The position numbers were made by a program, and so were the translations under genes. Positions 34,143 through 42,097 of a DNA stretch of 58,908 nt are shown one piece after another (the first letter of the stretch is position 1; each line of letters begins with the position of its first letter). The notes under the pieces were generated by a model. That model searched no databases. It had not been told where the DNA came from and saw only the letters and a list, made by a program, of their open reading frames with translations. Source of the stretch: Paracoccus sp. MKU1 (GTDB lineage: Bacteria > Pseudomonadota > Alphaproteobacteria > Rhodobacterales > Rhodobacteraceae); contig NZ_LLWQ01000149.1 in assembly GCF_001447385.1 (NCBI RefSeq), positions 1-58,908 of the forward strand, written 5' to 3'.

Positions 34143-34594
34143 TGGCTGGCCTCGCGGAAGGCTTTGCGCATGGCGCGGTTAATGCGCTGTTCGAGGCGGC
34201 GGCGGTTCAGCCGCCATGCCGGATTGAAGAACGGCGCAGCAGGCATGGTGCCAGTGGTGGTGCCGTCCTTGTGCATCCGGGGCGCGGTGCCGCCCTCGAC
34301 AAGATGCGCATGGCGGGCATCGGTATCGCCCGCCGTCACCAGCACCTCGAACGGGCCTGCCGTGCGCTGCCCGCCATCGGTGGAATGGGGCGGGGTGGCC
34401 TCGCCGGGGCCGGTGACATGAATGCTCTCGATCAGGTCGCCCGTGCGCCGGCTGGATTCAGCAAGGGCGCGCGCATCATCCGCGACGACATGGCCGGCCT
34501 TCACCAGTTCGGCGCGCAGTTCGGCGGCAACGTGATCCTTGATCGCCGCCAGCTTCCGCGCCAGTTCCTCGGAACCCGTCACCAGCTTAGCCAT
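34139..34594 (-). CDS. HK97 gp10-like head-tail joining protein
   Basis: A 151-aa protein of the HK97-gp10/minor tail family: LARKLAAIKDHVAAELRAEL then VKAGHVVADDARALAESSRR TGDL; later ARHAHLVEGGTAPR and APFFNPAWRLNRRRLEQRIN. ATG 34594 (MAKLVTGSEEL) is chosen; earlier in-frame codons lie antisense-like within the previous gene. It overlaps the gp6-like gene by 8 bp and the DUF3168 gene by 4 bp. Confidence 0.85.
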   Translation of the reverse strand: MAKLVTGSEELARKLAAIKDHVAAELRAELVKAGHVVADDARALAESSRRTGDLIESIHVTGPGEATPPHSTDGGQRTAGPFEVLVTAGDTDARHAHLVEGGTAPRMHKDGTTTGTMPAAPFFNPAWRLNRRRLEQRINRAMRKAFREASQ

Positions 34595-34904
34595 TGGTGC
34601 TGGCCTCCACCTCGGGCACATAGCCGACAACCTGCCGCTTGATACCGGACAGCAGATCGGTGACGCCGAAAGGAAGCTGATACGCAGAGGCAAAGGTGAC
34701 GGCCTCGCGGGCCTCATACTGATGCGCGATCAGCATCAAGGCGGCTTGCAGCATCAGCGGATTGTCGGCGTCGAAAGGCAGGCCGGTATAGGATGCAACC
34801 CACGCCTCGGCCACGTTGCCGTAGTGGGTCAAGATCGCATCATCGGCGGTTTCATCCGGCAGGAAGTTCAGGTGCGCCCTCACAAGGGCGGAAGGCAGGG
34901 GCAT
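34587..34904 (-). CDS. Head-tail connector (HK97 gp6-like)
   Basis: A 105-aa protein of the phage gp6-like head-tail connector family: LVRAHLNFLPDETADDAILT at the start, then AEAWVASYTG, and MLIAHQYEAREAV. The family forms a ring beneath the portal. It is first in a tightly overlapping run of six genes (connector, gp10, DUF3168, closure, terS, terL). Upstream is a regulatory stretch closely resembling that before the portal gene. Confidence 0.88.
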   Translation of the reverse strand: MPLPSALVRAHLNFLPDETADDAILTHYGNVAEAWVASYTGLPFDADNPLMLQAALMLIAHQYEAREAVTFASAYQLPFGVTDLLSGIKRQVVGYVPEVEASTNG

Positions 34905-34975
34905 TGGACACTCGCAACTCTCATAACTAGAGGTTACGTTATCACATCACAATCATAACGAAAAGTTATATTCGG
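34905..34975 (-). promoter_or_regulatory. Leader region A, shared with the portal leader
   Basis: Read on the minus strand, it contains ATAACT-N4-GTTATGAT, then GATAACGTA, then TTGCGAGTGTC immediately before the start codon. The same blocks in the same order precede the portal gene at 40031. Probably a promoter/operator and translation leader for the connector-terminase operon. Confidence 0.6.
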
Positions 34976-35054
34976 CCTGTCTTGCGCGTGCCTCCCCCCG
35001 CCGGTTCCCAGGATAGGACGAAAGTTCTGAGCTACCCCCGGCAGTGTTCGTCTC

Positions 35055-35121
35055 TTGACAACATTTGCCGCCATAAACATCCTTCAGTAAAGCAAGTAGG
35101 CACCCCCCTTTGGAGGATGAA
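35055..35121 (+). promoter_or_regulatory. Promoter and ribosome site of the cargo gene
   Basis: A perfect -35 TTGACA lies at 35055-35060 on the plus strand, with a poor -10 (CATCCT) 17 bp later. GGAGG at 35112-35116 sits 5 bp before ATG 35122. The cargo gene thus has its own rightward expression signals. Confidence 0.5.
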
Positions 35122-35982
35122 ATGGCAATTCAGCGTGGCTTAATGATTTCTCCCGTAAGTTTCTACAGAACGCCAGACAGCTTTGGTTTGACAACCCCTA
35201 GTGAATATTGGTTTATGGAAGCCCTTCCTTGCACGCTTCTTTATTGGGATAAGCTCTATACACCTTTGTCGTTGCAGGGTCATGCTCCAGACTACGATTC
35301 AGTGGTAAATAGTCTTGTCGTATTGGGCGCTGCTGAAACGAAAAATCTTTATGTGGATGAAAACCAATGCCAAGACTATATTGTAAGTGTATACAATTCC
35401 TATCGAAATTCATTAGGCGCCCTACGCTCGCGGCAAGGAGAAATTTGGTCGGTAATGCACCTTGACCCGGAATGGGGTGATGATCTTGCTGAATACGCAA
35501 AACGCTTCCTGCCGCCATCTCGAAATCATGCAGTCTCACTTGAAGTTGAACTTAAGAATTCACTACCTGTCCCAAGCAGGGATGTCCCCTATGAAGAGAT
35601 ATTGGAGTTCAAACATCAGCGCCGCGACAACCTAGCAAGGTTGCACTCGGAAATAAGTGGCATTTCTGCAAGGTATGCCAATAATTATGATAACCATACA
35701 GCCGTCGCGCTGGCATTTTCTGATCTGAATGGTGCCATTGATGAGATGCGCCGCGTTTTTGACGAGAAGTGGACTTCACGAACGTTCAAAAGGTTAACTT
35801 CCGCCTTTGTGCTAGATGGCATCGTTCCTGCGGGACTCCTAGTGGCGCTGGACACCCCTGTTGACAAAGCATTTCTTGCTGGACTAGGCGCCACGATAAT
35901 TAAATCAGTGATTCCCGAATCAGACGCCTCAAAAAATGGCAGAAATCCTTATGCCTACGCGTTAGAGGCTGAAAAACTATAA
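35122..35982 (+). CDS. Cargo (moron) protein of unknown function
   Basis: A 286-aa protein and the only gene of the element on the plus strand. It is much richer in A and T than everything around it. ATG 35122 follows GGAGG. The N-terminus RGLMISPVSFYRTPDSF and then EALPCTLLYWDKLYTPL recall DUF6236-type proteins, but this is weak. The middle is helical (YEEILEFKHQRRDNLARLHS). The C-terminal part (ALDTPVDKAFLAGLGATIIK) is mildly hydrophobic. It meets HNH end to end with a 6-bp overlap. Independent promoter, foreign composition and position between structural modules are typical of phage-carried defence or exclusion genes; the function is not shown. Confidence 0.75.
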   Translation: MAIQRGLMISPVSFYRTPDSFGLTTPSEYWFMEALPCTLLYWDKLYTPLSLQGHAPDYDSVVNSLVVLGAAETKNLYVDENQCQDYIVSVYNSYRNSLGALRSRQGEIWSVMHLDPEWGDDLAEYAKRFLPPSRNHAVSLEVELKNSLPVPSRDVPYEEILEFKHQRRDNLARLHSEISGISARYANNYDNHTAVALAFSDLNGAIDEMRRVFDEKWTSRTFKRLTSAFVLDGIVPAGLLVALDTPVDKAFLAGLGATIIKSVIPESDASKNGRNPYAYALEAEKL

Positions 35983-36321
35983 CTTGCAGGGAATTTCCTG
36001 CCTCTGCTTCACTCGGCTGTGGCAGGACGTGCATAGCGCCTGCCAGTTGTTCCAGTTCCAGAACAGCGCCTGATCGCCCCTGTGGGGCTTGATGTGGTCC
36101 ACAAGGGTCGCATCGGCACCGCACATGGCGCAGCAGGGATGAAGGCGCAGGAACTCGGCCCGTGCCTTCTCCCATTCCCTTGTATAACCGCGCTGACGGC
36201 TGTTCGGGCGGGTGCGGTCGTATCGGCGCTTGCGTTCAAGCTGACGGGCTTGCTGGCAGGCGCAGAGAACGCCATGGGGCACGATAGCACCGCAACTACA
36301 CAACCTTGGCGGCTTAGGCAC
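35977..36321 (-). CDS. HNH endonuclease
   Basis: A 114-aa HNH nuclease. Zinc-binding pairs CAMC (with CCAMCGAD) and CTSC frame the catalytic region LVDHIKPHRGD and WNWNNWQALCTSCHSRVK. An additional Cys cluster lies at the N-terminus (CSCGAIVPHGVLCAC). HNH proteins next to terminases are needed for cos cleavage in many HK97-type phages and satellites. Here it sits several genes from terS/terL. GTG start 36321 overlaps the previous stop by 8 bp. Confidence 0.92.
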   Translation of the reverse strand: MPKPPRLCSCGAIVPHGVLCACQQARQLERKRRYDRTRPNSRQRGYTREWEKARAEFLRLHPCCAMCGADATLVDHIKPHRGDQALFWNWNNWQALCTSCHSRVKQRQEIPCKL

Positions 36322-36928
36322 CGTGGCGGGCTTTCAGGGCGCGCAGCCCGCGGCGGTCAAAATCAGGATCAAGGCCGGCCTCTATGTTAGCTTGGCGCTG
36401 GTCTTGGCTCATCTGGTGCTTGGGCTGGTGGTCGGTATTGCTAGCAGTTTCCATGGCTTCCAGCCGTTCGAGACGGGCGTGTAGGATCGCCTCAATCTCT
36501 GCCGGTGAAGCCTGCCAGACCTCTGACGGGGACCATTCGAGAATCGTAGTCCCGAACTTGAAAAGCTCGGTCAGATACTCGCGCAGGGGGATCGGCTTGG
36601 CGGTGGTGCTGGTGGCGGGTGCTTCCTCGGGTTCGGGCAGCAGGTTCCGCAGCAGATCAAGGCAAGCCGCTTGCGCATGACCGAGGAAGGGCGCAAGCGG
36701 CTCTTGGGCCGCAGCCGTCAACAGGAAACCGGCTGCGGCCCGATCCGTGGCGGTGGCGAGCAACACCGCACGGATTCCGGTATAGGTCTGGCGCATGACG
36801 GAATCCCATGCGCCGGGAATGCCGCCCGGAAGGTTGTCCAGGGCGACAGCAGCCCGCAGGGACGCCCGCAGCGTCACGGCATGGTTGCCGTGGCGCAGGG
36901 TTGTTTCATATGCGGGCTGCAAGGCCAC
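36314..36928 (-). CDS. Tail-assembly-chaperone-like protein
   Basis: A 204-aa protein that I read as chaperone-like. The N-terminal part (VTLRASLRAAVALDNLPGGI) resembles GTA gp10-type tail chaperones. LREYLTELFKFGTTILEWSP then SEVWQASPAEIEAILHARLE (about 125-165) resembles the small rcc01693-type partner, with its SP.EVW..SPAEI core. The start is GTG 36928, 5 bp after the capsid gene, with a weak ribosome site. It lies between capsid and HNH, an unusual place for a chaperone. Confidence 0.55.
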   Translation of the reverse strand: MALQPAYETTLRHGNHAVTLRASLRAAVALDNLPGGIPGAWDSVMRQTYTGIRAVLLATATDRAAAGFLLTAAAQEPLAPFLGHAQAACLDLLRNLLPEPEEAPATSTTAKPIPLREYLTELFKFGTTILEWSPSEVWQASPAEIEAILHARLERLEAMETASNTDHQPKHQMSQDQRQANIEAGLDPDFDRRGLRALKARHGA

Positions 36929-36932
36929 GGGG

Positions 36933-38492
36933 TTATGCCGCCACGCGCAGCTTCACAAAGCGGTCGGCATGGGTCAGGTCAGCACCCACGCGCTTGCGGG
37001 CGATAAACCGGACCTGGCCTTTCGTGCCCAGCGTGTAGGGATCGCGCAGAATCGACAGGTCCACCCGGTCAAAGATGCGATAACCAGACATATCGCCGAA
37101 CATGATAGGTGCGGTGCCAGCCGCCACGTTGTCCATGTCGGGCATTTCCACAATGGGATTGCCCAGCAGGCGCAAAACGCCGCCATCTTTCGGATCGGTG
37201 ACAAGATACTGTCCCTGCGCATCCTTGAACTTGCGGATGGTCGCCAGCGTGTTGCGGTTCATCAGCCAGACCGCGCTGCGGGCGTGGAAGGACGGAATGG
37301 CGTGCTGCATGGTAATCAGCACATCCATAGGATTGCTGGCCGGGAAGTTCGCGGCCACGCCGGTCTTGACCTCGGCAATGCCGGTGGCGGTCATCAGGCC
37401 GCGCGGCTGGCCGGTGCCGGTGCCTTTGACAAAGGCCAGCCCTTCCACCTTGGCGAAGCCCTCGGCCAGTTCGCGATTCATCACGGATTCCAGATCATAG
37501 GCATTATCTTCCAGCACCTTGTTGCTGGCGACATAGAAGCTGGAAAGCTCATGGTTCGCGATCTTGACCTGACCAAAGGTCGGTTCGCTGGCGGTCATGT
37601 CGTCGCCTTCCTCGGTCCAGAACGCATTCACGCCCGACAGCAGGGTCGGGAAAGTGATTTCCGAGCCGGTGACGGTCTGGACGCTGGCATATTGGCGCAG
37701 CGGCGACATTTCGGTCAGCAGCTTCAGGATTTCCGAACCGAACTCGGGCGGGACCAAATAGCCGCCATTGGCGTTATTGGCGACGGCCAGCGCCTTCACC
37801 TCGGTTGCTTCCATGCGGGCCTCGCCGCCGCGCAGGTAGCTGGCGAACGCCTTTTTCTCGGCAGTCTCGCCCTGGACGATGGCCGGCGCACCGGGGCGGT
37901 TCGCCTTGGCTTCCAGCTTGTCGAGGCGCGACAGCACCGCGTTCAGCGCCTTGGTGTCGATCTGGGCGGCATCGTTGGCCGGGGTTTGCGCTTTGACCTC
38001 TTGGGCCTGTTCTTCGTTTTCCATAACAATTTCCTCATTAACGGGATGCGGGGTGCCACCTTTGACAGACTGAATGCGCGCGTCCGGGTGGCACGGGACC
38101 GCGACAACTGAAATTTCGTGCAGGGCCAGAGCCTTGATGGTGCGGCCCTTGGCGTGACGGGTGGCGTTTTTGGTAACGAAACCGATGGACAGGCCAGAGA
38201 CAGCGCCGGCCCGGATCATGGCGCGGACCTCGCGGGCGCGTTCCACGTCATCGACCAGCAAGCGGCCCTTGACGTTCAAGCCCTCGGGGGTCTCGGTGAT
38301 GGAATCCCAAACGCCGATAACCTGCCCTTGGTCATGGGCGAACAGCATGGGCAGGGCCTCGGGCTGGTCGAATGCGCCTTTCTCGATCACATCGCCAACG
38401 CGATCCGGGGTGCCAAACGGCCACGCGATCCCGGTAATCTCGCCGGCCTCGGTGGCGGTAAGCTGGGCCTTTACCTCGATCCGATCAGCCAT
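36933..38492 (-). CDS. Fused prohead protease and HK97-type major capsid protein
   Basis: A 519-aa fusion. Residues ~1-155 are a S78-type prohead protease: GIAWPFGTPDRVGDVIEKGA, catalytic-type His in LPMLFAHD, Ser in GAVSGLSIGF. A linker and scaffold-like helix (~165-220; LNAVLSRLDKLEAKA) follow. The rest is the HK97-fold capsid: GGYLVPPEFGSEILKLLTEM, AFWTEEGDDMTASEPTFGQV, VWLMNRNTLATIRKFKDAQG. ATG 38492 is chosen, with GAGGTG upstream, and overlaps the preceding gene by 8 bp. Self-cleavage would release the capsid protein. Confidence 0.93.
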   Translation of the reverse strand: MADRIEVKAQLTATEAGEITGIAWPFGTPDRVGDVIEKGAFDQPEALPMLFAHDQGQVIGVWDSITETPEGLNVKGRLLVDDVERAREVRAMIRAGAVSGLSIGFVTKNATRHAKGRTIKALALHEISVVAVPCHPDARIQSVKGGTPHPVNEEIVMENEEQAQEVKAQTPANDAAQIDTKALNAVLSRLDKLEAKANRPGAPAIVQGETAEKKAFASYLRGGEARMEATEVKALAVANNANGGYLVPPEFGSEILKLLTEMSPLRQYASVQTVTGSEITFPTLLSGVNAFWTEEGDDMTASEPTFGQVKIANHELSSFYVASNKVLEDNAYDLESVMNRELAEGFAKVEGLAFVKGTGTGQPRGLMTATGIAEVKTGVAANFPASNPMDVLITMQHAIPSFHARSAVWLMNRNTLATIRKFKDAQGQYLVTDPKDGGVLRLLGNPIVEMPDMDNVAAGTAPIMFGDMSGYRIFDRVDLSILRDPYTLGTKGQVRFIARKRVGADLTHADRFVKLRVAA

Positions 38493-38805
38493 CGGCTTGC
38501 ACCTCATCAGCACCCAGCCAGCGGGCGGCTAGGATCGCGGTGGCGAGCGGCAGCACCTCGGCAACCGGGCGATTGCGGGCATAGGTGCTGACCAGCCGGT
38601 CGGCTTCCTCGGGGCGGGTGCCGCCGCCGATCAGGCCAAGGCGGATCACCTCGGCCAGATCGGCCAGCTTGAACGCTTGGCCCAAGAGACGCTGATACAG
38701 GACGCCAATGCCGGTTTCGGTCTTGGCTTCCAGTTCCGTCACCATGTCGTCGGACAGGGTGAAAGGGCGTTCCTTGTCGCCAAAGAAAGCGGTTGCGGTG
38801 ATCAT
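38485..38805 (-). CDS. GTA gp10-like tail assembly chaperone
   Basis: A 106-aa protein of the phage TAC_11/GTA-gp10 type: FFGDKERPFTLSDDMVTELE, then GIGVLYQRLLGQAFKLADLA and EVIRLGLIGGGTRPEEADRL. In gene transfer agents and related phages it works between tail-tube and tape-measure genes. Here it is between portal and capsid and overlaps both (ATGA with portal, 8 bp with the capsid gene). Confidence 0.8.
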   Translation of the reverse strand: MITATAFFGDKERPFTLSDDMVTELEAKTETGIGVLYQRLLGQAFKLADLAEVIRLGLIGGGTRPEEADRLVSTYARNRPVAEVLPLATAILAARWLGADEVQADG

Positions 38806-40031
38806 GCGTTGAAATTTTCCTCTTTGGGTGCGGGCGTGGTCGTTCCGCCCGAGGTGGTGAAGGGGTTTGCCAGTTCGTCGCCGCCTTCCATCGGCGGCAG
38901 GTTCAGGCCGGCTCGGACCTCGTTCGGGGTCATGGCGCGCATGGCGACGTATTGCGAATACGCGGTGGCCTGCGCCGCGAAGTCCACCGCCAGCAGGTCT
39001 TTGGTCTCGGCCTCGATATACATAGCCTTGCGATCCTCGGGGGACAGCAGGACGCGGGCATAGGCGGAAGCCCAGCGTTTCAGCCACGGGCGAAGGGTTA
39101 GGGTTAGGAATTGCTGGCCCATCTGTTCCGTATTGGACCAAGTTCCGCGCGACAGTTCAAAAAGCATGGTCGGCGGGATGCGGAAGGCACGGGCAATCTC
39201 GCGGATTTGCTCAATCCGGTTCGTGTAGAACTCGGCATCCGTGTTGCTGGTGGCAAGCGGGTAGTATTGAAAACCCCGATCCAGAATCGCGGTGCGGCCA
39301 GCGTTTTCACCGGTATTAACTTCGTTCCACCGCTTGATCATGTTTTCAAGTTCAGCGGTGGCATTGTTACCGCTTAGCTTTTCGGTGGTCGCCAGATAAC
39401 CGCTCGGACGCCCGGAACGGCTATACCAGTTCGCAAGGTGCTGTTCCGCTGCCAACGCAAGGCCAATGGCTTCCTTGGCATGGGTGATCGGGCTAACGCC
39501 ATCCAAGGTGCTGATATGCAGCACCTCGGTATAGGGCAGCACGGTATCGCCGCCGCCTTTCAGGCGGATGCGGTAAGAGGGCTCGCCGTAATTGTCGGTT
39601 TCGACCGATACCGCGCCGGGGTCGATCCGGTGCAGTTCGAGGGGCTGACCCATGCCGTTGCGCACCACCTGCGCAAAACCTGCACCAGACAGCAGCGCAT
39701 CGCGGGTCAGGTGTTCGCGCAGTTCCTCGGCGCTGGTCCAAGGGTTCGCCTCGCCGTGGATCAGTTCATAGGCGGCATGATCCTTCTGCGCCTCGCGGGT
39801 GTCGCGGTCATGCAGCTTGAACGGCAGATTTCCGCAGGCTTCCGCAATAAGCCCGACGGCAGCAGCAACGGCAGGAACGCGCAGGGCGGTTGCGCTGGTG
39901 ACGGTAACGCCAGACCGGACAGGCATATCCGCAAACAGGCCGCGCGCCTCGGGGCTGGTCAGGGTGAAGGCTTTTTGTTCGGTGACGCCTTGCCCGAACA
40001 ACCGGGCAAGGCGCTTGGTAATACTCGGCAA
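38802..40031 (-). CDS. Phage portal protein (HK97 family)
   Basis: A 409-aa portal. Typical segments are AVGLIAEACGNLPFKLHDRD, then HGEANPWTSAEELREHLTRD and ALLSGAGFAQV; the middle IREIARAFRIPPTMLFELSR; and C-terminal ANPFTTSGGTTTPAPKEENF. It forms the ring through which DNA enters the capsid. The best start is TTG 40031 (MPSITKRLARLFGQG) following GCGAGTGTC; a TTG start with no clear Shine-Dalgarno is unusual. It heads the portal-chaperone-capsid-HNH run. Confidence 0.93.
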   Translation of the reverse strand: MPSITKRLARLFGQGVTEQKAFTLTSPEARGLFADMPVRSGVTVTSATALRVPAVAAAVGLIAEACGNLPFKLHDRDTREAQKDHAAYELIHGEANPWTSAEELREHLTRDALLSGAGFAQVVRNGMGQPLELHRIDPGAVSVETDNYGEPSYRIRLKGGGDTVLPYTEVLHISTLDGVSPITHAKEAIGLALAAEQHLANWYSRSGRPSGYLATTEKLSGNNATAELENMIKRWNEVNTGENAGRTAILDRGFQYYPLATSNTDAEFYTNRIEQIREIARAFRIPPTMLFELSRGTWSNTEQMGQQFLTLTLRPWLKRWASAYARVLLSPEDRKAMYIEAETKDLLAVDFAAQATAYSQYVAMRAMTPNEVRAGLNLPPMEGGDELANPFTTSGGTTTPAPKEENFNA

Positions 40032-40090
40032 CGTGACACTCGCAAACTTGATACGTTATAACGTATCATAACTTTTAGTTATTGCAAGTG
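40032..40090 (-). promoter_or_regulatory. Leader region B with a perfect 20-bp palindrome
   Basis: TGATACGTTATAACGTATCA at 40049-40068 is a perfect palindrome and a strong operator candidate. On the minus strand the order ATAACT-N4-GTTATGAT, ATAACGTA, TTGCGAGTGTC repeats that in leader A (34905-34975). It lies between the integrase stop and the portal start. Confidence 0.65.
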
Positions 40091-40100
40091 CACCATTATC

Positions 40101-41786
40101 TCATTTCAAGTTATAGTCCGGTAATGCGTCGATCACGCGGGCCTTGGCGATCAGGGAAACGTCGCCATAGTCATCGGCTGCGGTGCGGCTGGCATGGCCT
40201 TGGATGCCGTCCACCACCCGGCTATCCGCCCCAAGGTCGCGGGCTTGCGTTTTGAAGCGATGCCGCCACGCATGGGAAGGCTGGACGCCTGCCGGGACAA
40301 GGTGAAGCTCTTGCAACCATTGCGACACGCGCCCGGCCGTTGCGCGCGCGGATGCCAGATAGCGGGCAGGGGTCTTGCCTGCATGAAACAGCGGGCCGGG
40401 CTGGGCTGCCTCCATAAAGTCCATGAAGCCCAAGGCGATCACCTGCCGGTGCAGGGGCACATCGCGGTAAACGCCCGTCTTGACGCTGCCGGCCTCGGGC
40501 GTGATGCGGATAATCCAACGGTCGCCTTCCTTCCGCACGTCCTCTTTCCGTAGCTGCGTCATTTCAGCGACGCGGGCACCCGTGAAGGCGCAGAGGATCG
40601 GCACCCATCGCTTGGCAGCGGTGATATGGGCGCTTTCACGATGGGCCGGGTTGTCTGTCTGTTTCGGCTGATAGCTGGTCGATGCTTTCAGGACCGCGAT
40701 AGCCTCTGCATCGGTATAACCTGCCTCGCGGGTGCGCCGCTTCTTCGCGACCTCCTGCTTGACCGCCTCGGCCTCGTTGGTCGGCAGGCGGTCGTTCTCA
40801 TGCGCCCATCGCAGCATGGCGCGGACGCTGGCGAGATACTTGTCGGCAATGGTCTTGGTCGATTTCTTCTCGGCAATTAGCTTGTCGCGCCAGTCCAGCA
40901 GGTTCCGCTTGGTGATCCGCCGGGCGTCGGAATACCCAAGAAACTTGATCAGGTGCAGGATAGCGGTTTCCCATGCCTTCGCGCCGTCCTTGTGCTTTCC
41001 AAGAGCCTGCCGGCTGGCGATGTAGTCCTTGAATAGCTTCTTGATCGGAACAGGCTCTAGCGCCTCTGGCGCGGTCGCTGGTGTCTTTACAACCGGATCG
41101 ACAGGCTTCCCGCCATAGTCGCCACGGTCGCGCTCTAGGGTGCGCTGTAGCGCTTCTATCTCGGCGCGCATCAAGCGCTTTGCCAAGGTGGCGCGTTCCG
41201 CCGATCCCTCGGGCGCGGTCAGGCTATGGCGATCAAGGTAAGCGTCTATCTCATGCTCAACCAGATGCGTCCGATTCTCGGTCAGGTCGGCGCGTAGGGC
41301 GTCCAGCTTGGCCTGCCGGGCGCTCTGGTCGAATGCCTGGGCATCCTTCATCACCAGCAGGTCAAGCGAGGCGTCCAGCACCGCCAGAGGGTCAGCAAGC
41401 GCGATCTGACCTGCCTGCGCCCTCTGCATCAGCCTGTCTTGTTCTGCCTCGATAGCATCCACGCTCGGCAGGCGATCCCGTTTCACTTCGTCCTCGGCCA
41501 GCATTGCCTGATACCGTTTCCAGACCGCGCTGCCATAATCTGCCGTGGTGATGGGTGTGCGCAGGTCGTTCAGCCGGTCGCCCGCCGCCTTTGCCTCTGC
41601 CGCCGCGATCTGGCGCTGTAGGGTCGCAACGGCAGCGGGCAGCGCCTTCATGGCAGCGCGACGTTCACCGCCTAGCGCCGTGACCAGTTCCGATTTGCCG
41701 AGGATGGGGCGAAGATGCGCCGGGACCGAAACGCGGGCATAGAATCGCCCGCCCTTGATCTTCAAATTCTTCACCTGCCCAGCCAT
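40101..41786 (-). CDS. Tyrosine recombinase (phage integrase)
   Basis: A 561-aa integrase. The N-terminal DUF6538-like domain (VKNLKIKGGRFYARVSVPAH) is followed by helical spacer and core-binding domains (IKKLFKDYIASRQALGKHKD). The catalytic domain has Arg in FTGARVAEMTQL (~395), the HxxR box HAWRHRF, His/Gly in QGHAS and the nucleophile Tyr in TAADDYGDVS. It lies next to attR/tRNA-Thr as expected of a tRNA-targeting integrase. Its start ATG 41786 is 17 bp from the right iterons, so the protein may repress its own promoter. Confidence 0.95.
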   Translation of the reverse strand: MAGQVKNLKIKGGRFYARVSVPAHLRPILGKSELVTALGGERRAAMKALPAAVATLQRQIAAAEAKAAGDRLNDLRTPITTADYGSAVWKRYQAMLAEDEVKRDRLPSVDAIEAEQDRLMQRAQAGQIALADPLAVLDASLDLLVMKDAQAFDQSARQAKLDALRADLTENRTHLVEHEIDAYLDRHSLTAPEGSAERATLAKRLMRAEIEALQRTLERDRGDYGGKPVDPVVKTPATAPEALEPVPIKKLFKDYIASRQALGKHKDGAKAWETAILHLIKFLGYSDARRITKRNLLDWRDKLIAEKKSTKTIADKYLASVRAMLRWAHENDRLPTNEAEAVKQEVAKKRRTREAGYTDAEAIAVLKASTSYQPKQTDNPAHRESAHITAAKRWVPILCAFTGARVAEMTQLRKEDVRKEGDRWIIRITPEAGSVKTGVYRDVPLHRQVIALGFMDFMEAAQPGPLFHAGKTPARYLASARATAGRVSQWLQELHLVPAGVQPSHAWRHRFKTQARDLGADSRVVDGIQGHASRTAADDYGDVSLIAKARVIDALPDYNLK

Positions 41787-41802
41787 CCGCAGACCTCATT
41801 CT

Positions 41803-41838
41803 GGCACCAATACCGGCACCAAAAGAGGCACTAACCCC
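41803..41838. repeat. Three 12-bp iterons, right arm
   Basis: GGCACC at 41803 and 41815 and GGCACT at 41827 are exactly 12 bp apart. The last hexamer ends 43 bp before attR, the same distance as the left array from attL. Probably integrase arm sites, overlapping the integrase promoter region. Confidence 0.68.
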
Positions 41839-41877
41839 AGCAAAGCAAGGGCTTTTTTAGATTTCAATAGGATATAA

Positions 41878-41952
<75 letters not shown>

Positions 41953-42097
41953 ATCGTGGGCGGGGCTTTAGACCGACTGGGCCGGGCGCGCAAGAGGGGA
42001 GTTGGAAAAAATCCAACTTCGCCATTCGTTGCCGATCGCCGCGGCGCCGACGGTGCCGCCGCTGGACGCAAGCCGGCAAGGACGCTAACAGAAAGGC

